From NCBI GenBank assembly GCA_023384025.1, contig JAHDXX010000024.1, positions 1 to 8,645 of the forward strand: a stretch of 8,645 nucleotides of DNA, in the 5' to 3' direction. Numbering within the stretch: the stretch's first letter is position 1; each line of letters begins with the position of its first letter. Position numbers and translations under genes: made by a program. This DNA is from Sphingomonadaceae bacterium. Lineage in GTDB: Bacteria; Pseudomonadota; Alphaproteobacteria; Sphingomonadales; Sphingomonadaceae. The notes under the pieces are model-generated. The model saw nothing but the letters and a program-made list of their open reading frames with translations. It was not told the origin of the DNA and searched no databases. Positions 1-6,189 of the stretch are shown piece after piece.

Positions 1-163
1 CGATCACCAGCCGCGCGCGTTCGACCACCGGCAACCCGGCAACCCGGCGGACCAGTTCGGCAAGCGAACCGGTCGCGACGGTCTTGAACTCGTAGTGCAG
101 GTCAGACCCCTCATCATCCCGTTCGATCAGGGTGGCGGGGGCAGTCCAGTCAATCGCCTGCAT
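1..163 (-). CDS. Unrecognised small protein, N-terminal part only (runs off the left edge)
   Basis: An open minus-strand frame continues through base 1 without a stop, so only the first ~54 residues are visible. It begins MQAIDWTAPATLIERDDEG and continues with a stretch containing HYEFKTVATGSLAELVRRV. The composition is that of a real soluble protein: mixed charge, no signal peptide, no membrane segment. I do not recognise a family and assign no function. The start is uncertain. ATG at 163 has a GAGGA about 10 nt upstream. In-frame ATGs at 187 and 205 would add 8 or 14 residues, and the 205 start would touch the inverted repeat at 206-220. It follows lolD on the same strand after a gap of about 75 nt, so it may be cotranscribed with lolCD. 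It does not resemble the start of DnaE or LolE, either of which might be expected next to lolD in other genomes. Confidence 0.6.
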   Translation of the reverse strand, partial: MQAIDWTAPATLIERDDEGSDLHYEFKTVATGSLAELVRRVAGLPVVERARLVI

Positions 164-205
164 ACCTTTGGCATCCTCATGGCGCATGATCGCGCGCCGC
201 CTCAT

Positions 206-220
206 CGCACGGGCCGTGCG
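206..220 (-). terminator. Short perfect inverted repeat just after lolD, possible weak terminator
   Basis: CGCACGG-G-CCGTGCG is a perfect 7-bp inverted repeat with a one-base centre; as RNA it would fold as about 6 bp with a 3-nt loop. It lies 17 nt beyond the lolD stop codon and before the likely start of the next minus-strand gene. No U-tract follows, so a classical intrinsic terminator is not shown. It could be a processing or 3'-end stabilising hairpin, or a chance product of GC-rich sequence. Confidence 0.25.
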
Positions 221-237
221 CGCGGGCAAGATGGCGA

Positions 238-924
238 CTAAGCCAGCACCCCGTCGTGCAGCCGCACCACCCGGTCCATCCGCGATGCCAGCCGTTCGTT
301 ATGGGTGGCGACCAGCGCGGCGGTGCCCTCGCCCCGGACCAGTTCGAGGAACTGCGCCAGAACCCGGTCGCTGGTGTGCTCGTCAAGGTTGCCGGTCGGC
401 TCGTCGGCCAGCACCAGCGTCGGCTTGTTGGCCAGCGCCCGGGCCACCGCCACGCGCTGCTGCTCCCCACCCGAAAGCTGGCTGGGCCGGTGACCGAGGC
501 GGTGATCGAGGCCAAGCACGGTCAGCAACTGGCGCGCACGCGCATCGCATTCGCTCCGCTCGCGCCCGGCGACCATCTGCGGCAGGACCACGTTTTCCTG
601 CGCGGTAAAGTCCGGCAGCAGGTGGTGGAACTGGTAGACAAAACCGAGATGCTCGCGCCGCAGGGTGGTGCGATCATCCGACGCCAGCTCGTGCGCGGGC
701 ACACCGGCGATCTCGATCCGCCCGCCAAACCCGCCCTCCAGCAGTCCGACCGCCTGCAACAGGGTCGACTTGCCCGAGCCGGACGGGCCAAGCAGCGCGA
801 CGATCTCGCCTCGTTCGATGTCGAGGTCGACCCCGCGCAGCACGTCGATCCGTTCGCCGCCCTGCTCGAAGCCGCGGGTCAGCCCGCGCAGGCGGACAAT
901 CGGGGCAAAGCCAGGTTTACTCAT
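238..924 (-). CDS. lolD: Lipoprotein-releasing system ATP-binding protein LolD
   Basis: ATPase subunit of the inner-membrane ABC complex that extracts mature lipoproteins and hands them to periplasmic LolA for outer-membrane delivery. The 228-aa length is normal for LolD. All nucleotide-binding motifs are intact: Walker A GPSGSGKST at 46-54, Q-loop Gln98 in the YQFHHLLP segment typical of the MacB/LolD group, ABC signature LSGGEQQ at 150-156, Walker B LVLADEP at 170-176 followed by TGNLD, and the H-loop His208. There is no membrane segment; it acts on the cytoplasmic face. Its ATG lies inside the last codons of lolC (8-nt overlap), pointing to translational coupling and 1:1 operon expression. 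Related MacB-type ATPases share these motifs, but the adjoining LolC-type permease settles the assignment. Stop TAG at 238-240. Confidence 0.95.
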   Translation of the reverse strand: MSKPGFAPIVRLRGLTRGFEQGGERIDVLRGVDLDIERGEIVALLGPSGSGKSTLLQAVGLLEGGFGGRIEIAGVPAHELASDDRTTLRREHLGFVYQFHHLLPDFTAQENVVLPQMVAGRERSECDARARQLLTVLGLDHRLGHRPSQLSGGEQQRVAVARALANKPTLVLADEPTGNLDEHTSDRVLAQFLELVRGEGTAALVATHNERLASRMDRVVRLHDGVLA

Positions 925-2221
925 AGCGCAGCACCTGGACCGGATCGGTATTGGCCGCCTTGTAGGCCGGATAGAGCGTCGCCAGGAAACTCAGCCCCAG
1001 CGCCAGCAGCGAGATGCCGAGGATTTCCACCGGATCGACCCGCGCCGGCAGCTCGGTCAGGAACCGCACGGACGGGTCCCAGATCTGCGCCCCGGTCGCC
1101 CACTGGATGAAGGTGACAATCGGCTGGCGGAAGGCAAGCACGAGGAATCCCAGCGCCAGTCCGGCGACTGTCCCGATGGTGCCCACGGTGAAGCCGGTGG
1201 TGACGAAGATCTTGACCATGTTGCGGCGGGTCGCGCCCATCGTGCGCAGGATGGCGATGTCGCGCGTTTTCGAGCGCACCAGCATCACCAGCGAGGACAG
1301 GATGTTGAACGCCGCGACCACGACTATGATGGAAAGGGCGAAGAACATCGCCACCCGCTCCACCTCCAGCGCTTCGAAGATCGAGGCGTTGATGCGTTTC
1401 CAGCTGTTGATCTCGGCCCGCCCGGAAAGGCTCTGCGCTACGGGAGCGAGAATTTCATCGGCCCGGTCGGCGTCTTCGGTCACGACTTCGATCATGGCGA
1501 TGGTGTCGCCCGTCAGCAGCAGGGTCTGCGCATCGGGGATCGGCATGATCACGAAAGCCTTGTCGAAATCGTACACCCCGGTCGCAAACACGGCCGCCAC
1601 GCGATAGCCGATCTGACGCGGGACGGTTCCGAACGGGGTGGAGCGCCCGGCCGGGTTGATGATGGTGATCGTATCCCCCACCCCCGCGCCGAGGTTGAGC
1701 GCCAACTGTTCGCCAATCGCGACATTGCCGGCATTGGCCCGCAGTTCGGACAGGTTGCCCATCAGCACCTTGTCCGACAGGTCGGCGATATCTTCGGCCG
1801 TGTTGCCGCGCACCACGATCCCGTCGACCCGGCCGTTGGCTGTGCCCAGCAAAGGTTGCTCGATCAGCGGCGAGGCACTGACCACGCCTTCGGTCTTGCG
1901 GGTGCGTTCCAGCACGTCCTGCCAGTTTTCCAGCCGCCCGCCATAGGCCTGGATGATCGCATGGCCGTTCAGCCCGACGATCCGGTCGAGCAATTCGCCG
2001 CGGAAACCGTTCATCACGCTCATCACGATGACCAGCATGGCAACAGACAGCATGACCACGACCACGCTGATCCCTGCCACCAGGGCGATGAAAGCTTCAC
2101 TGCGCCCGGGCAGCAGGTAACGCCGGGCGATCATCCATTCGAAGGGATTGAGGATCAAGGGGAAGCGCCAGTCCGGTGAATATGGTTTACGGATTGGCGA
2201 TTTAGGCAGGCTTGTGGACAT
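917..2221 (-). CDS. lolC: Lipoprotein-releasing ABC transporter permease, LolC/LolE family (possibly LolF-type)
   Basis: Membrane subunit partnering LolD. Numbered from ATG 2221 (434 aa), it has the family's four-helix layout: TM1 about 44-70, a large periplasmic domain about 71-289, TM2 about 290-314, TM3 about 338-365 and TM4 about 396-418. After TM1 comes the conserved VMNGFRGEL, and after TM2 the cytoplasmic coupling segment RDIAILRTMGA that contacts the ATPase. A periplasmic stretch with TPFGTVPRQ (195-203) resembles the LolC 'Hook' that captures LolA. The residues before the first helix (about 1-43) are longer than in E. coli LolC. The start is not certain: a TTG at 2227 is closer to a GGGA motif, but ATG at 2221 is the usual codon. 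No second permease gene (lolE) follows lolD here, so one protein may do both jobs, as in LolF systems. Confidence 0.93.
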   Translation of the reverse strand: MSTSLPKSPIRKPYSPDWRFPLILNPFEWMIARRYLLPGRSEAFIALVAGISVVVVMLSVAMLVIVMSVMNGFRGELLDRIVGLNGHAIIQAYGGRLENWQDVLERTRKTEGVVSASPLIEQPLLGTANGRVDGIVVRGNTAEDIADLSDKVLMGNLSELRANAGNVAIGEQLALNLGAGVGDTITIINPAGRSTPFGTVPRQIGYRVAAVFATGVYDFDKAFVIMPIPDAQTLLLTGDTIAMIEVVTEDADRADEILAPVAQSLSGRAEINSWKRINASIFEALEVERVAMFFALSIIVVVAAFNILSSLVMLVRSKTRDIAILRTMGATRRNMVKIFVTTGFTVGTIGTVAGLALGFLVLAFRQPIVTFIQWATGAQIWDPSVRFLTELPARVDPVEILGISLLALGLSFLATLYPAYKAANTDPVQVLRYE

Positions 2222-2335
2222 GCGCAACGAATTCCCGTGACAGGTGGCTTACCGGGCTCGCGCCAGCCTTGTAATTGATCGGTAACATCGCCAAAGAGCG
2301 CGCGAGCCGCGCCACGCCCATTGCCGGAAACCGTC
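2222..2335. promoter_or_regulatory. Divergent lolC / purF intergenic region
   Basis: The 114 nt between the lolC start (leftward) and the purF start (rightward) must carry or lead to promoters for both operons. The segment 2266-2290 is clearly more AT-rich than its surroundings and is the best place for the promoter core. A weak rightward candidate is CTTACC (2248-2253) with TGTAAT (2270-2275), 16 nt apart. Neither strand shows a strong sigma-70 consensus. The last bases hold GGAAA (2325-2329), a ribosome binding site six nt before the purF ATG. No match to the E. coli PurR operator is seen. Confidence 0.45.
2255..2308. repeat. Perfect 9-bp inverted repeat flanking the AT-rich core upstream of purF
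   Basis: GGCTCGCGC (2255-2263) and GCGCGAGCC (2300-2308) are exact reverse complements separated by 36 nt that contain the AT-rich promoter-like stretch. In RNA this could form a long-range stem in the purF leader if transcription starts upstream of it; in DNA it could be a paired operator. The arms are GC-rich, so chance is possible. Confidence 0.4.
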
Positions 2336-3802
2336 ATGAACCTGACCCACCCGTTCCTCGACCTCGACGGCGACAAGCTGCGCGAGGAATGCGGCGTCTT
2401 CGGCGTCATCGGCAATGCCGAAGCTGCGGCGATCACCGCGCTCGGGCTCCATGCCTTGCAGCATCGCGGGCAGGAAGCCTGCGGAATCGTCAGCTGGGAT
2501 GGCAAGGAGTTCTTCGCGCGGCGCGGGCTCGGCCATGTCGCGCAGGTCTTTTCCGACCAGTCGCTGCTGGGCGAACTGCCCGGTCACATGGCCTCGGGCC
2601 ACGTGCGCTATTCGACCACCGGCGGCCAGGGGCTGCGCAATGTCCAGCCGCTCCATGCCGACCTTGCCCGCGGCGGCTTCTCGGTGGCGCACAACGGCAA
2701 TATCTCCAACGCCGGTTTCCTGCGGCAGCAGCTGGTGGAAAAGGGCGCGATCTTCCAGTCGTCGTCCGACACCGAAGTGATCATCCACCTGATCGCCACC
2801 AGCCGCTATCCCACGCTGCTCGACCGGTTTGTCGATGCGCTGCGGATGGTCGAAGGGGCATACTCGCTGATCTGCATGACCCCCAAGCGGATGATCGCCT
2901 GTCGCGATCCGCTGGGCATCCGCCCACTGGTGATGGGCCGGATCGGTGATGCGGTCGTATTTGCCAGCGAAACCGTGGCGCTCGACGTGGTCGGCGCGAC
3001 CTTCGAGCGCGAGATTGAGCCGGGCGAGATCGTCGAAGTGCGCCAGGACGGCCGCATTTCCAGCCACCACCCGTTCGGCCAGCACGGCGCACGACCCTGC
3101 ATCTTTGAGCATGTCTATTTCAGCCGTCCCGATTCGCTTTTCGCCGGGCGCAGCGTCTACGAAGCGCGCAAGGCCATCGGCGCGCAACTGGCGCTGGAAT
3201 GCCCGACCGATGCCGATCTGGTTGTGCCCGTGCCCGACAGCGGGGTGCCCGCTGCAATCGGATACTCGCAGCAATCGGGCGTACCGTTCGAACTCGGCAT
3301 CATCCGCAGCCACTACGTCGGGCGGACTTTCATCCAGCCGAGCGACGGTGCCCGGCACTCGGGCGTTAAGCGCAAGCATAATGCCAACCGTGCGCTGGTC
3401 GAAGGCAAGCGGATCGTCCTGATCGACGATTCGATCGTACGCGGCACCACCAGCATGAAGATCGTCGAGATGATGCGCGATGCCGGGGCCAAGGAAGTCC
3501 ACTTCCGCGTCGCCAGCCCGCCGACTGCGCACAGCTGCTTCTACGGGGTCGACACCCCCGAACGCTCCAAGCTGCTCGCCGCGCGGATGGAGCTGGAGCC
3601 GATGCGCGAATTCATCAAGGCCGACAGCCTCGCATTCGTCTCCCTCAACGGCCTCTATCGCGCGGTCGGCGGGATCGAGCGCAATGTCGCCCAGCCGCAA
3701 TTCTGCGACGCCTGCTTCACCGGCGACTATCCCACCACCCTGACCGACCTGGCCCAGCGCGCCGAGCGCGAAGCCCAGCTTCCGTTCGACAAGGTAGCCT
3801 GA
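2336..3802 (+). CDS. purF: Amidophosphoribosyltransferase (glutamine PRPP amidotransferase)
   Basis: Catalyses the first committed step of purine synthesis in the cytoplasm: PRPP + glutamine to 5-phosphoribosylamine. The 488-aa protein starts at ATG 2336, preceded by GGAAA; a TTG fifteen bases upstream is less likely. It is made with an 18-residue propeptide that must be cleaved to expose the nucleophile Cys19 (EEC-GVFG). The N-terminal Ntn glutaminase domain (about 19-250) shows HRGQE, RYSTTG, HNGN and SSDTE. The phosphoribosyltransferase domain (about 270-440) has the PRPP loop VLIDDSIVRGTTS at 361-373. Cys255, Cys401, Cys457 and Cys460 (FCDAC) sit where the Bacillus subtilis enzyme binds its [4Fe-4S] cluster, so this is the oxygen-sensitive Fe-S type with propeptide, not the E. 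coli type. Its TGA overlaps the next ATG by one base. Confidence 0.96.
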   Translation: MNLTHPFLDLDGDKLREECGVFGVIGNAEAAAITALGLHALQHRGQEACGIVSWDGKEFFARRGLGHVAQVFSDQSLLGELPGHMASGHVRYSTTGGQGLRNVQPLHADLARGGFSVAHNGNISNAGFLRQQLVEKGAIFQSSSDTEVIIHLIATSRYPTLLDRFVDALRMVEGAYSLICMTPKRMIACRDPLGIRPLVMGRIGDAVVFASETVALDVVGATFEREIEPGEIVEVRQDGRISSHHPFGQHGARPCIFEHVYFSRPDSLFAGRSVYEARKAIGAQLALECPTDADLVVPVPDSGVPAAIGYSQQSGVPFELGIIRSHYVGRTFIQPSDGARHSGVKRKHNANRALVEGKRIVLIDDSIVRGTTSMKIVEMMRDAGAKEVHFRVASPPTAHSCFYGVDTPERSKLLAARMELEPMREFIKADSLAFVSLNGLYRAVGGIERNVAQPQFCDACFTGDYPTTLTDLAQRAEREAQLPFDKVA

Positions 3803-4515
3803 TGACCACCAACCGACCGCTCGAAGGGCGCGTTGCGCTCGTCACCGGCGCGAGCCAGGGGATCGGCGCGGCCACTGCGCTCGAACTGGCCCGGGCCGGT
3901 GCCCATGTCGTGCTCACCGCCCGCACCGTGAAGAAACTGGAGGAAGTGGACGACGCGATCCATGCCGCAGGCGGGACATCGACCATCGCGCCGGTCGACC
4001 TGACCGAGCCTGACGGTGTTGCCCGCCTCGCCGCAGCCATGGCCTCGCGCTGGGACAAGCTCGATATCCTGGTGCTTTCGGCCGCCTATCTGCCAACGCT
4101 GACGCCCGTAACCCAGATCGATGCCAAGCAGCTGGGGCAGGCAGTCACCATCAACTTCCTTGCCACGCAAGCCATGCTGGCCGCGTTCGATCCCTTGCTG
4201 AAGCGCAGCGGCCAGGGCCGGGTGATCGGGCTGACCAGCTCGGTCGGCTCGGCTGCCCGCCCGTTCTGGGCCGCCTATGGCGCGACCAAGGCCGCGTTTG
4301 AATCGCTGCTGGAAAGCTATGCCCGGGAAGTCGAGAAAATCGGCGGCGTGCGCGTAGCGCTGGTCGATCCCGGCGCCACCCGCACCGCGATGCGTGCCAA
4401 GGCCTATCCCGGGGAAGACCCGCAGACGGTCAAGGAACCGGACGTCGTTGCCAACCGGATCGTGACCCTGCTGGCCGACGATTTCGCCACCTGTCACCGC
4501 GAGCGGGTTGGTTAA
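3802..4515 (+). CDS. Short-chain dehydrogenase/reductase (SDR family), substrate unknown
   Basis: A 237-aa classical SDR with a Rossmann fold, expected to be an NAD(P)(H)-dependent cytoplasmic oxidoreductase. Visible elements: cofactor loop TGASQGIG at 15-22; VDLTEPDG at 65-72, whose Asp contacts adenine in the family; Asn118 (TINF); Ser146 (GLTSS); and the catalytic pair Tyr159-xxx-Lys163. Arg41 follows the second strand, which hints at NADP preference. The usual NNAG structural motif is replaced by LSAA at 92-95, an uncommon variant. The ATG shares its A with the purF stop (TGATG), implying translational coupling. Coupling to purF does not make it a purine enzyme; no SDR step is known in that pathway. 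It broadly resembles YciK-like SDRs, but a substrate cannot be named. Confidence 0.88.
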   Translation: MTTNRPLEGRVALVTGASQGIGAATALELARAGAHVVLTARTVKKLEEVDDAIHAAGGTSTIAPVDLTEPDGVARLAAAMASRWDKLDILVLSAAYLPTLTPVTQIDAKQLGQAVTINFLATQAMLAAFDPLLKRSGQGRVIGLTSSVGSAARPFWAAYGATKAAFESLLESYAREVEKIGGVRVALVDPGATRTAMRAKAYPGEDPQTVKEPDVVANRIVTLLADDFATCHRERVG

Positions 4516-4534
4516 TTTTGCTTAGGGCTTGATT

Positions 4535-4550
4535 GTTACCACCGGGTAAC
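4535..4550. promoter_or_regulatory. Palindromic site GTTACC-N4-GGTAAC, candidate operator
   Basis: A perfect 6-bp inverted repeat with a 4-bp spacer lies in the AT-rich part of the leader before the PilZ gene. The size and symmetry fit a dimeric regulator's site. A single half-site GGTAAC, also preceded by TTGAT, occurs at 2281-2286 in the lolC/purF intergenic region. No known regulator is matched. Confidence 0.35.
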
Positions 4551-4573
4551 CGCCGGGGGCCAGACTTTGCCAA

Positions 4574-4600
4574 GCCTGTCCGGAAAGGTCCGGGCAAGGC
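4574..4600 (+). other. Stem-loop in the PilZ leader or purF-SDR 3' region
   Basis: GCC-TGTCCGG, loop AAAGGT, CCGGGCA-(A)-GGC forms a stem of about 10 bp with one G-U pair and one bulged A. It ends 8 nt before the PilZ ribosome binding site. There is no following U-tract, so as a terminator of the purF-SDR transcript it would be atypical. It may instead be a leader structure affecting PilZ translation. Confidence 0.4.
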
Positions 4601-4621
4601 CGTGTCGCAAGGACTGGCAAG

Positions 4622-4972
4622 ATGATCCTGAACTCGCACGAACGCTACGAACTGGCCGCCCAGGAAGACCGCTGCTCGCCACGCACGCGGCTGACCATCC
4701 CGGCGCAGTTGCGTGCGTCCGGCGGCCGCGCGTTCCAGACCGTGGTTCACGATCTTTCGATCTCCGGCTTCAGCGCGTCAGCAATCAACCGGATGCACCA
4801 GGGCCAGCTGTGCTGGATCACCCTGCCCGGCCTCGAATCGCTCCAGGCCGAAGTGGTGTGGTGGGACAACTCGATCGTCGGTTGCGCGTTCGACCAGCTG
4901 CTCAGCCCGATCGTGCACGACAATATCCTTGCCCGCTATGCGCCGAGCACGGTGTACCGCTACACCGCCTGA
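4622..4972 (+). CDS. Single-domain PilZ protein (probable c-di-GMP receptor)
   Basis: A 116-aa protein that is essentially one PilZ domain. The two c-di-GMP-binding signatures are present in order: RxxxR as Arg17-CSP-Arg21, and DxSxxG as Asp44-Leu-Ser46-Ile-Ser-Gly49 after a beta strand (LTIPAQLR). The C-terminal part has the usual barrel strand ending in GCAF (87-90). No signal peptide, transmembrane helix or output domain is seen, so it should act by binding a partner when c-di-GMP rises; such proteins affect motility, adhesion or polysaccharide in other bacteria. The start is supported by AAGGA eight nt before the ATG. It is probably monocistronic, converging on the serine-hydrolase gene with only nine bases between stop codons. 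The partner and process cannot be read from the context. Confidence 0.87.
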   Translation: MILNSHERYELAAQEDRCSPRTRLTIPAQLRASGGRAFQTVVHDLSISGFSASAINRMHQGQLCWITLPGLESLQAEVVWWDNSIVGCAFDQLLSPIVHDNILARYAPSTVYRYTA

Positions 4973-5002
4973 CGCCGCGCGCTATTTGCCAGCGCGCGCG
5001 TC
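4971..5002. terminator. GC-rich stem-loop spanning the convergent stop codons
   Basis: GACGCCGCGCGC (4971-4982) pairs with GCGCGCGCGTC (4992-5002) through 11 bp with one bulged C and a 9-nt loop. It covers the PilZ stop, the 9-nt gap and the end of the serine hydrolase. The position fits a shared bidirectional terminator or 3'-end barrier, but neither strand has a T-run after the stem, so it is not a textbook intrinsic terminator. Confidence 0.45.
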
Positions 5003-6169
5003 GACCGCTGCCTGCACCCGCTTGTAGAACGCCTCGCGCGCCTCTCCTTCCGGCCCGGCGCTGGCACGGGGCCAGTTGCTGTTCGATGCGATCACCAGCT
5101 TGCGCGCCGGATCGATGAAGATGCCCTGCCCGAAGATGCCCTGCGCGGCGTAGGTGCCGTCGTCATAGGTCCACCACTGGTAGCCGTAGCCCTTGCCGGG
5201 CACGCCGATGTCGGCCTGGCGGGTGGTCGCCGCCGCGATCCAGCCATCCGGCAAGACCTGCTCGCCCCCGGCCATGCCGCCGCCCATGATGAACAGGCCG
5301 AAGCGCGCCATATCGCGCGTGGCGGCCTGGATGCAGCATCCGGCGACTTCGTGTCCGGTCGAACCGAGCAACCAGGTTGCGTCCTGCTCCATCCCGAACG
5401 GGGCCCAGACCTTTTCCGACAGGTATTCGGCGAGCGGCTTGCCGGTCGCCTCGCTCACCAGCACGCCGATCAGGTTGGTCTCGCCCGTCTTGTAAACCCA
5501 CTTTTCGCCCGCCGGCGCCTCGCGCTTGAGCCCACGCATGTAGCTTACGGTAACGTCCAGACCATCTTCCGCCTTGTGCTCGTTGAACAGCGCGACGTCG
5601 GACTTGGGGTCCTCATAGTCCTCGTTCCAGCGCACCCCACTGGTCATGGTCAACAGCTGGCGGATCGTGACGTTGTCATACTCCGAACCCTTGAGGCCGG
5701 CGATGTAGGTCGAGACCTTGTCGTCGAGGCTCTTGATATGCCCGTCCTTCACCGCGGCGCCGACCATGGTCGAGGTCAGGCTCTTGGCGACGGAGAAGCT
5801 GGTCCACTTGCCTTCCGGCCCGAAATCGAGGCCGTATTCCTCCAGCACCACCTTGCCGTCGACGACGATCACCAGCGCCGCAGTGCGCTGGCTGGCCATG
5901 TAGTCCTTCACGTCGAGGCCAAGCGGCTCGCCCTTGGGGAGCGGATAGACCGTGTCACCCGCCTCGATCACCCGCGCCTTGGCCAGCACCGGCAGCGCGT
6001 CGAGCGCGCGGAAGGCAGCGTCACGCTGCTCGGTTGACCAGAACAGTACATTGCGGTCAGTCGGCATGTGCGCGAGCAGGTTACGCTCGTCCTTGTCGAG
6101 CGAGAGCCAGAACGCCCCACCCGCTACCAGCAGCAAGGCGAGAATCCCCACAACAATCTTCTTCAACAT
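4982..6169 (-). CDS. Membrane-anchored serine hydrolase, beta-lactamase class C / NylB-like family
   Basis: A 395-aa member of the penicillin-binding-protein-like serine hydrolase family. Residues 5-23 form one hydrophobic segment after a KK start: an uncleaved anchor or signal peptide. There is no lipobox Cys. The enzyme domain should face the periplasm. The catalytic SxxK is Ser126-VAK-Lys129; TMTSGV (174-179) is a family hallmark. Tyr226 in YKTGETN is the probable general base at the YxN position, with Asn232 following. The third motif, KTG in beta-lactamases, appears as Gly347-Gln-Gly349 before IFIDP, as in esterase or amidase relatives such as 6-aminohexanoate-dimer hydrolase. A true beta-lactamase role is unlikely; the substrate is unknown. 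GGAG six nt before the ATG supports the start. It begins 20 nt after the CFA-type gene and is probably last in that operon. Confidence 0.85.
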   Translation of the reverse strand: MLKKIVVGILALLLVAGGAFWLSLDKDERNLLAHMPTDRNVLFWSTEQRDAAFRALDALPVLAKARVIEAGDTVYPLPKGEPLGLDVKDYMASQRTAALVIVVDGKVVLEEYGLDFGPEGKWTSFSVAKSLTSTMVGAAVKDGHIKSLDDKVSTYIAGLKGSEYDNVTIRQLLTMTSGVRWNEDYEDPKSDVALFNEHKAEDGLDVTVSYMRGLKREAPAGEKWVYKTGETNLIGVLVSEATGKPLAEYLSEKVWAPFGMEQDATWLLGSTGHEVAGCCIQAATRDMARFGLFIMGGGMAGGEQVLPDGWIAAATTRQADIGVPGKGYGYQWWTYDDGTYAAQGIFGQGIFIDPARKLVIASNSNWPRASAGPEGEAREAFYKRVQAAVDARAGK

Positions 6170-6189
6170 GGCTCTCTCCCCGTGATGTT

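Larger units (their letters stand above)
4516..4621 (+). promoter_or_regulatory. Leader and probable promoter region of the PilZ gene
   Basis: This is a 106-nt gap after the SDR stop. Its first part (4511-4540) is among the most AT-rich stretches of the window and is the likely promoter area, though no clear -35/-10 pair stands out. It holds the inverted repeat at 4535-4550 and the hairpin at 4574-4600 (listed separately), and ends with AAGGA at 4609-4613, a good ribosome binding site eight nt before the PilZ ATG. The gap separates PilZ from the purF operon, but readthrough is not excluded. Confidence 0.4.

Noticed and set aside
29..50. Tandem GGCAACCC-type 8-base repeat near the left edge
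   Set aside because: Only two copies, lying inside the coding frame of the small left-edge protein (VAGLPV region); too short to be a meaningful repeat.
665..2179. Long plus-strand open frame (504 codons) opposite lolC
   Set aside because: It is fully antisense to an unmistakable permease gene. The translation is rich in Arg, His, Gln, Asp and Gly without any domain, as expected from GC-rich codon shadowing.
2321..2335. TTG at 2321 as the purF start
   Set aside because: ATG at 2336 has a well-placed GGAAA and gives a normal-length propeptide before Cys19; the TTG would overlap that ribosome binding site.
2249..3700. Long minus-strand open frame (483 codons) opposite purF
   Set aside because: It lies opposite purF, whose catalytic and Fe-S residues are all intact. 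The antisense translation shows no recognisable fold or motif and has shadow-type composition.
3727..4497. Minus-strand open frame of 256 codons opposite the SDR gene
   Set aside because: Complete overlap with a gene carrying the full SDR catalytic set; the antisense product has no motif.
4982..6169. Calling the serine hydrolase an antibiotic-resistance beta-lactamase (AmpC)
   Set aside because: The KTG motif is absent, the Tyr motif is not YAN/YSN, the protein has a membrane-anchor-like N-terminus, and there is no ampR neighbour.
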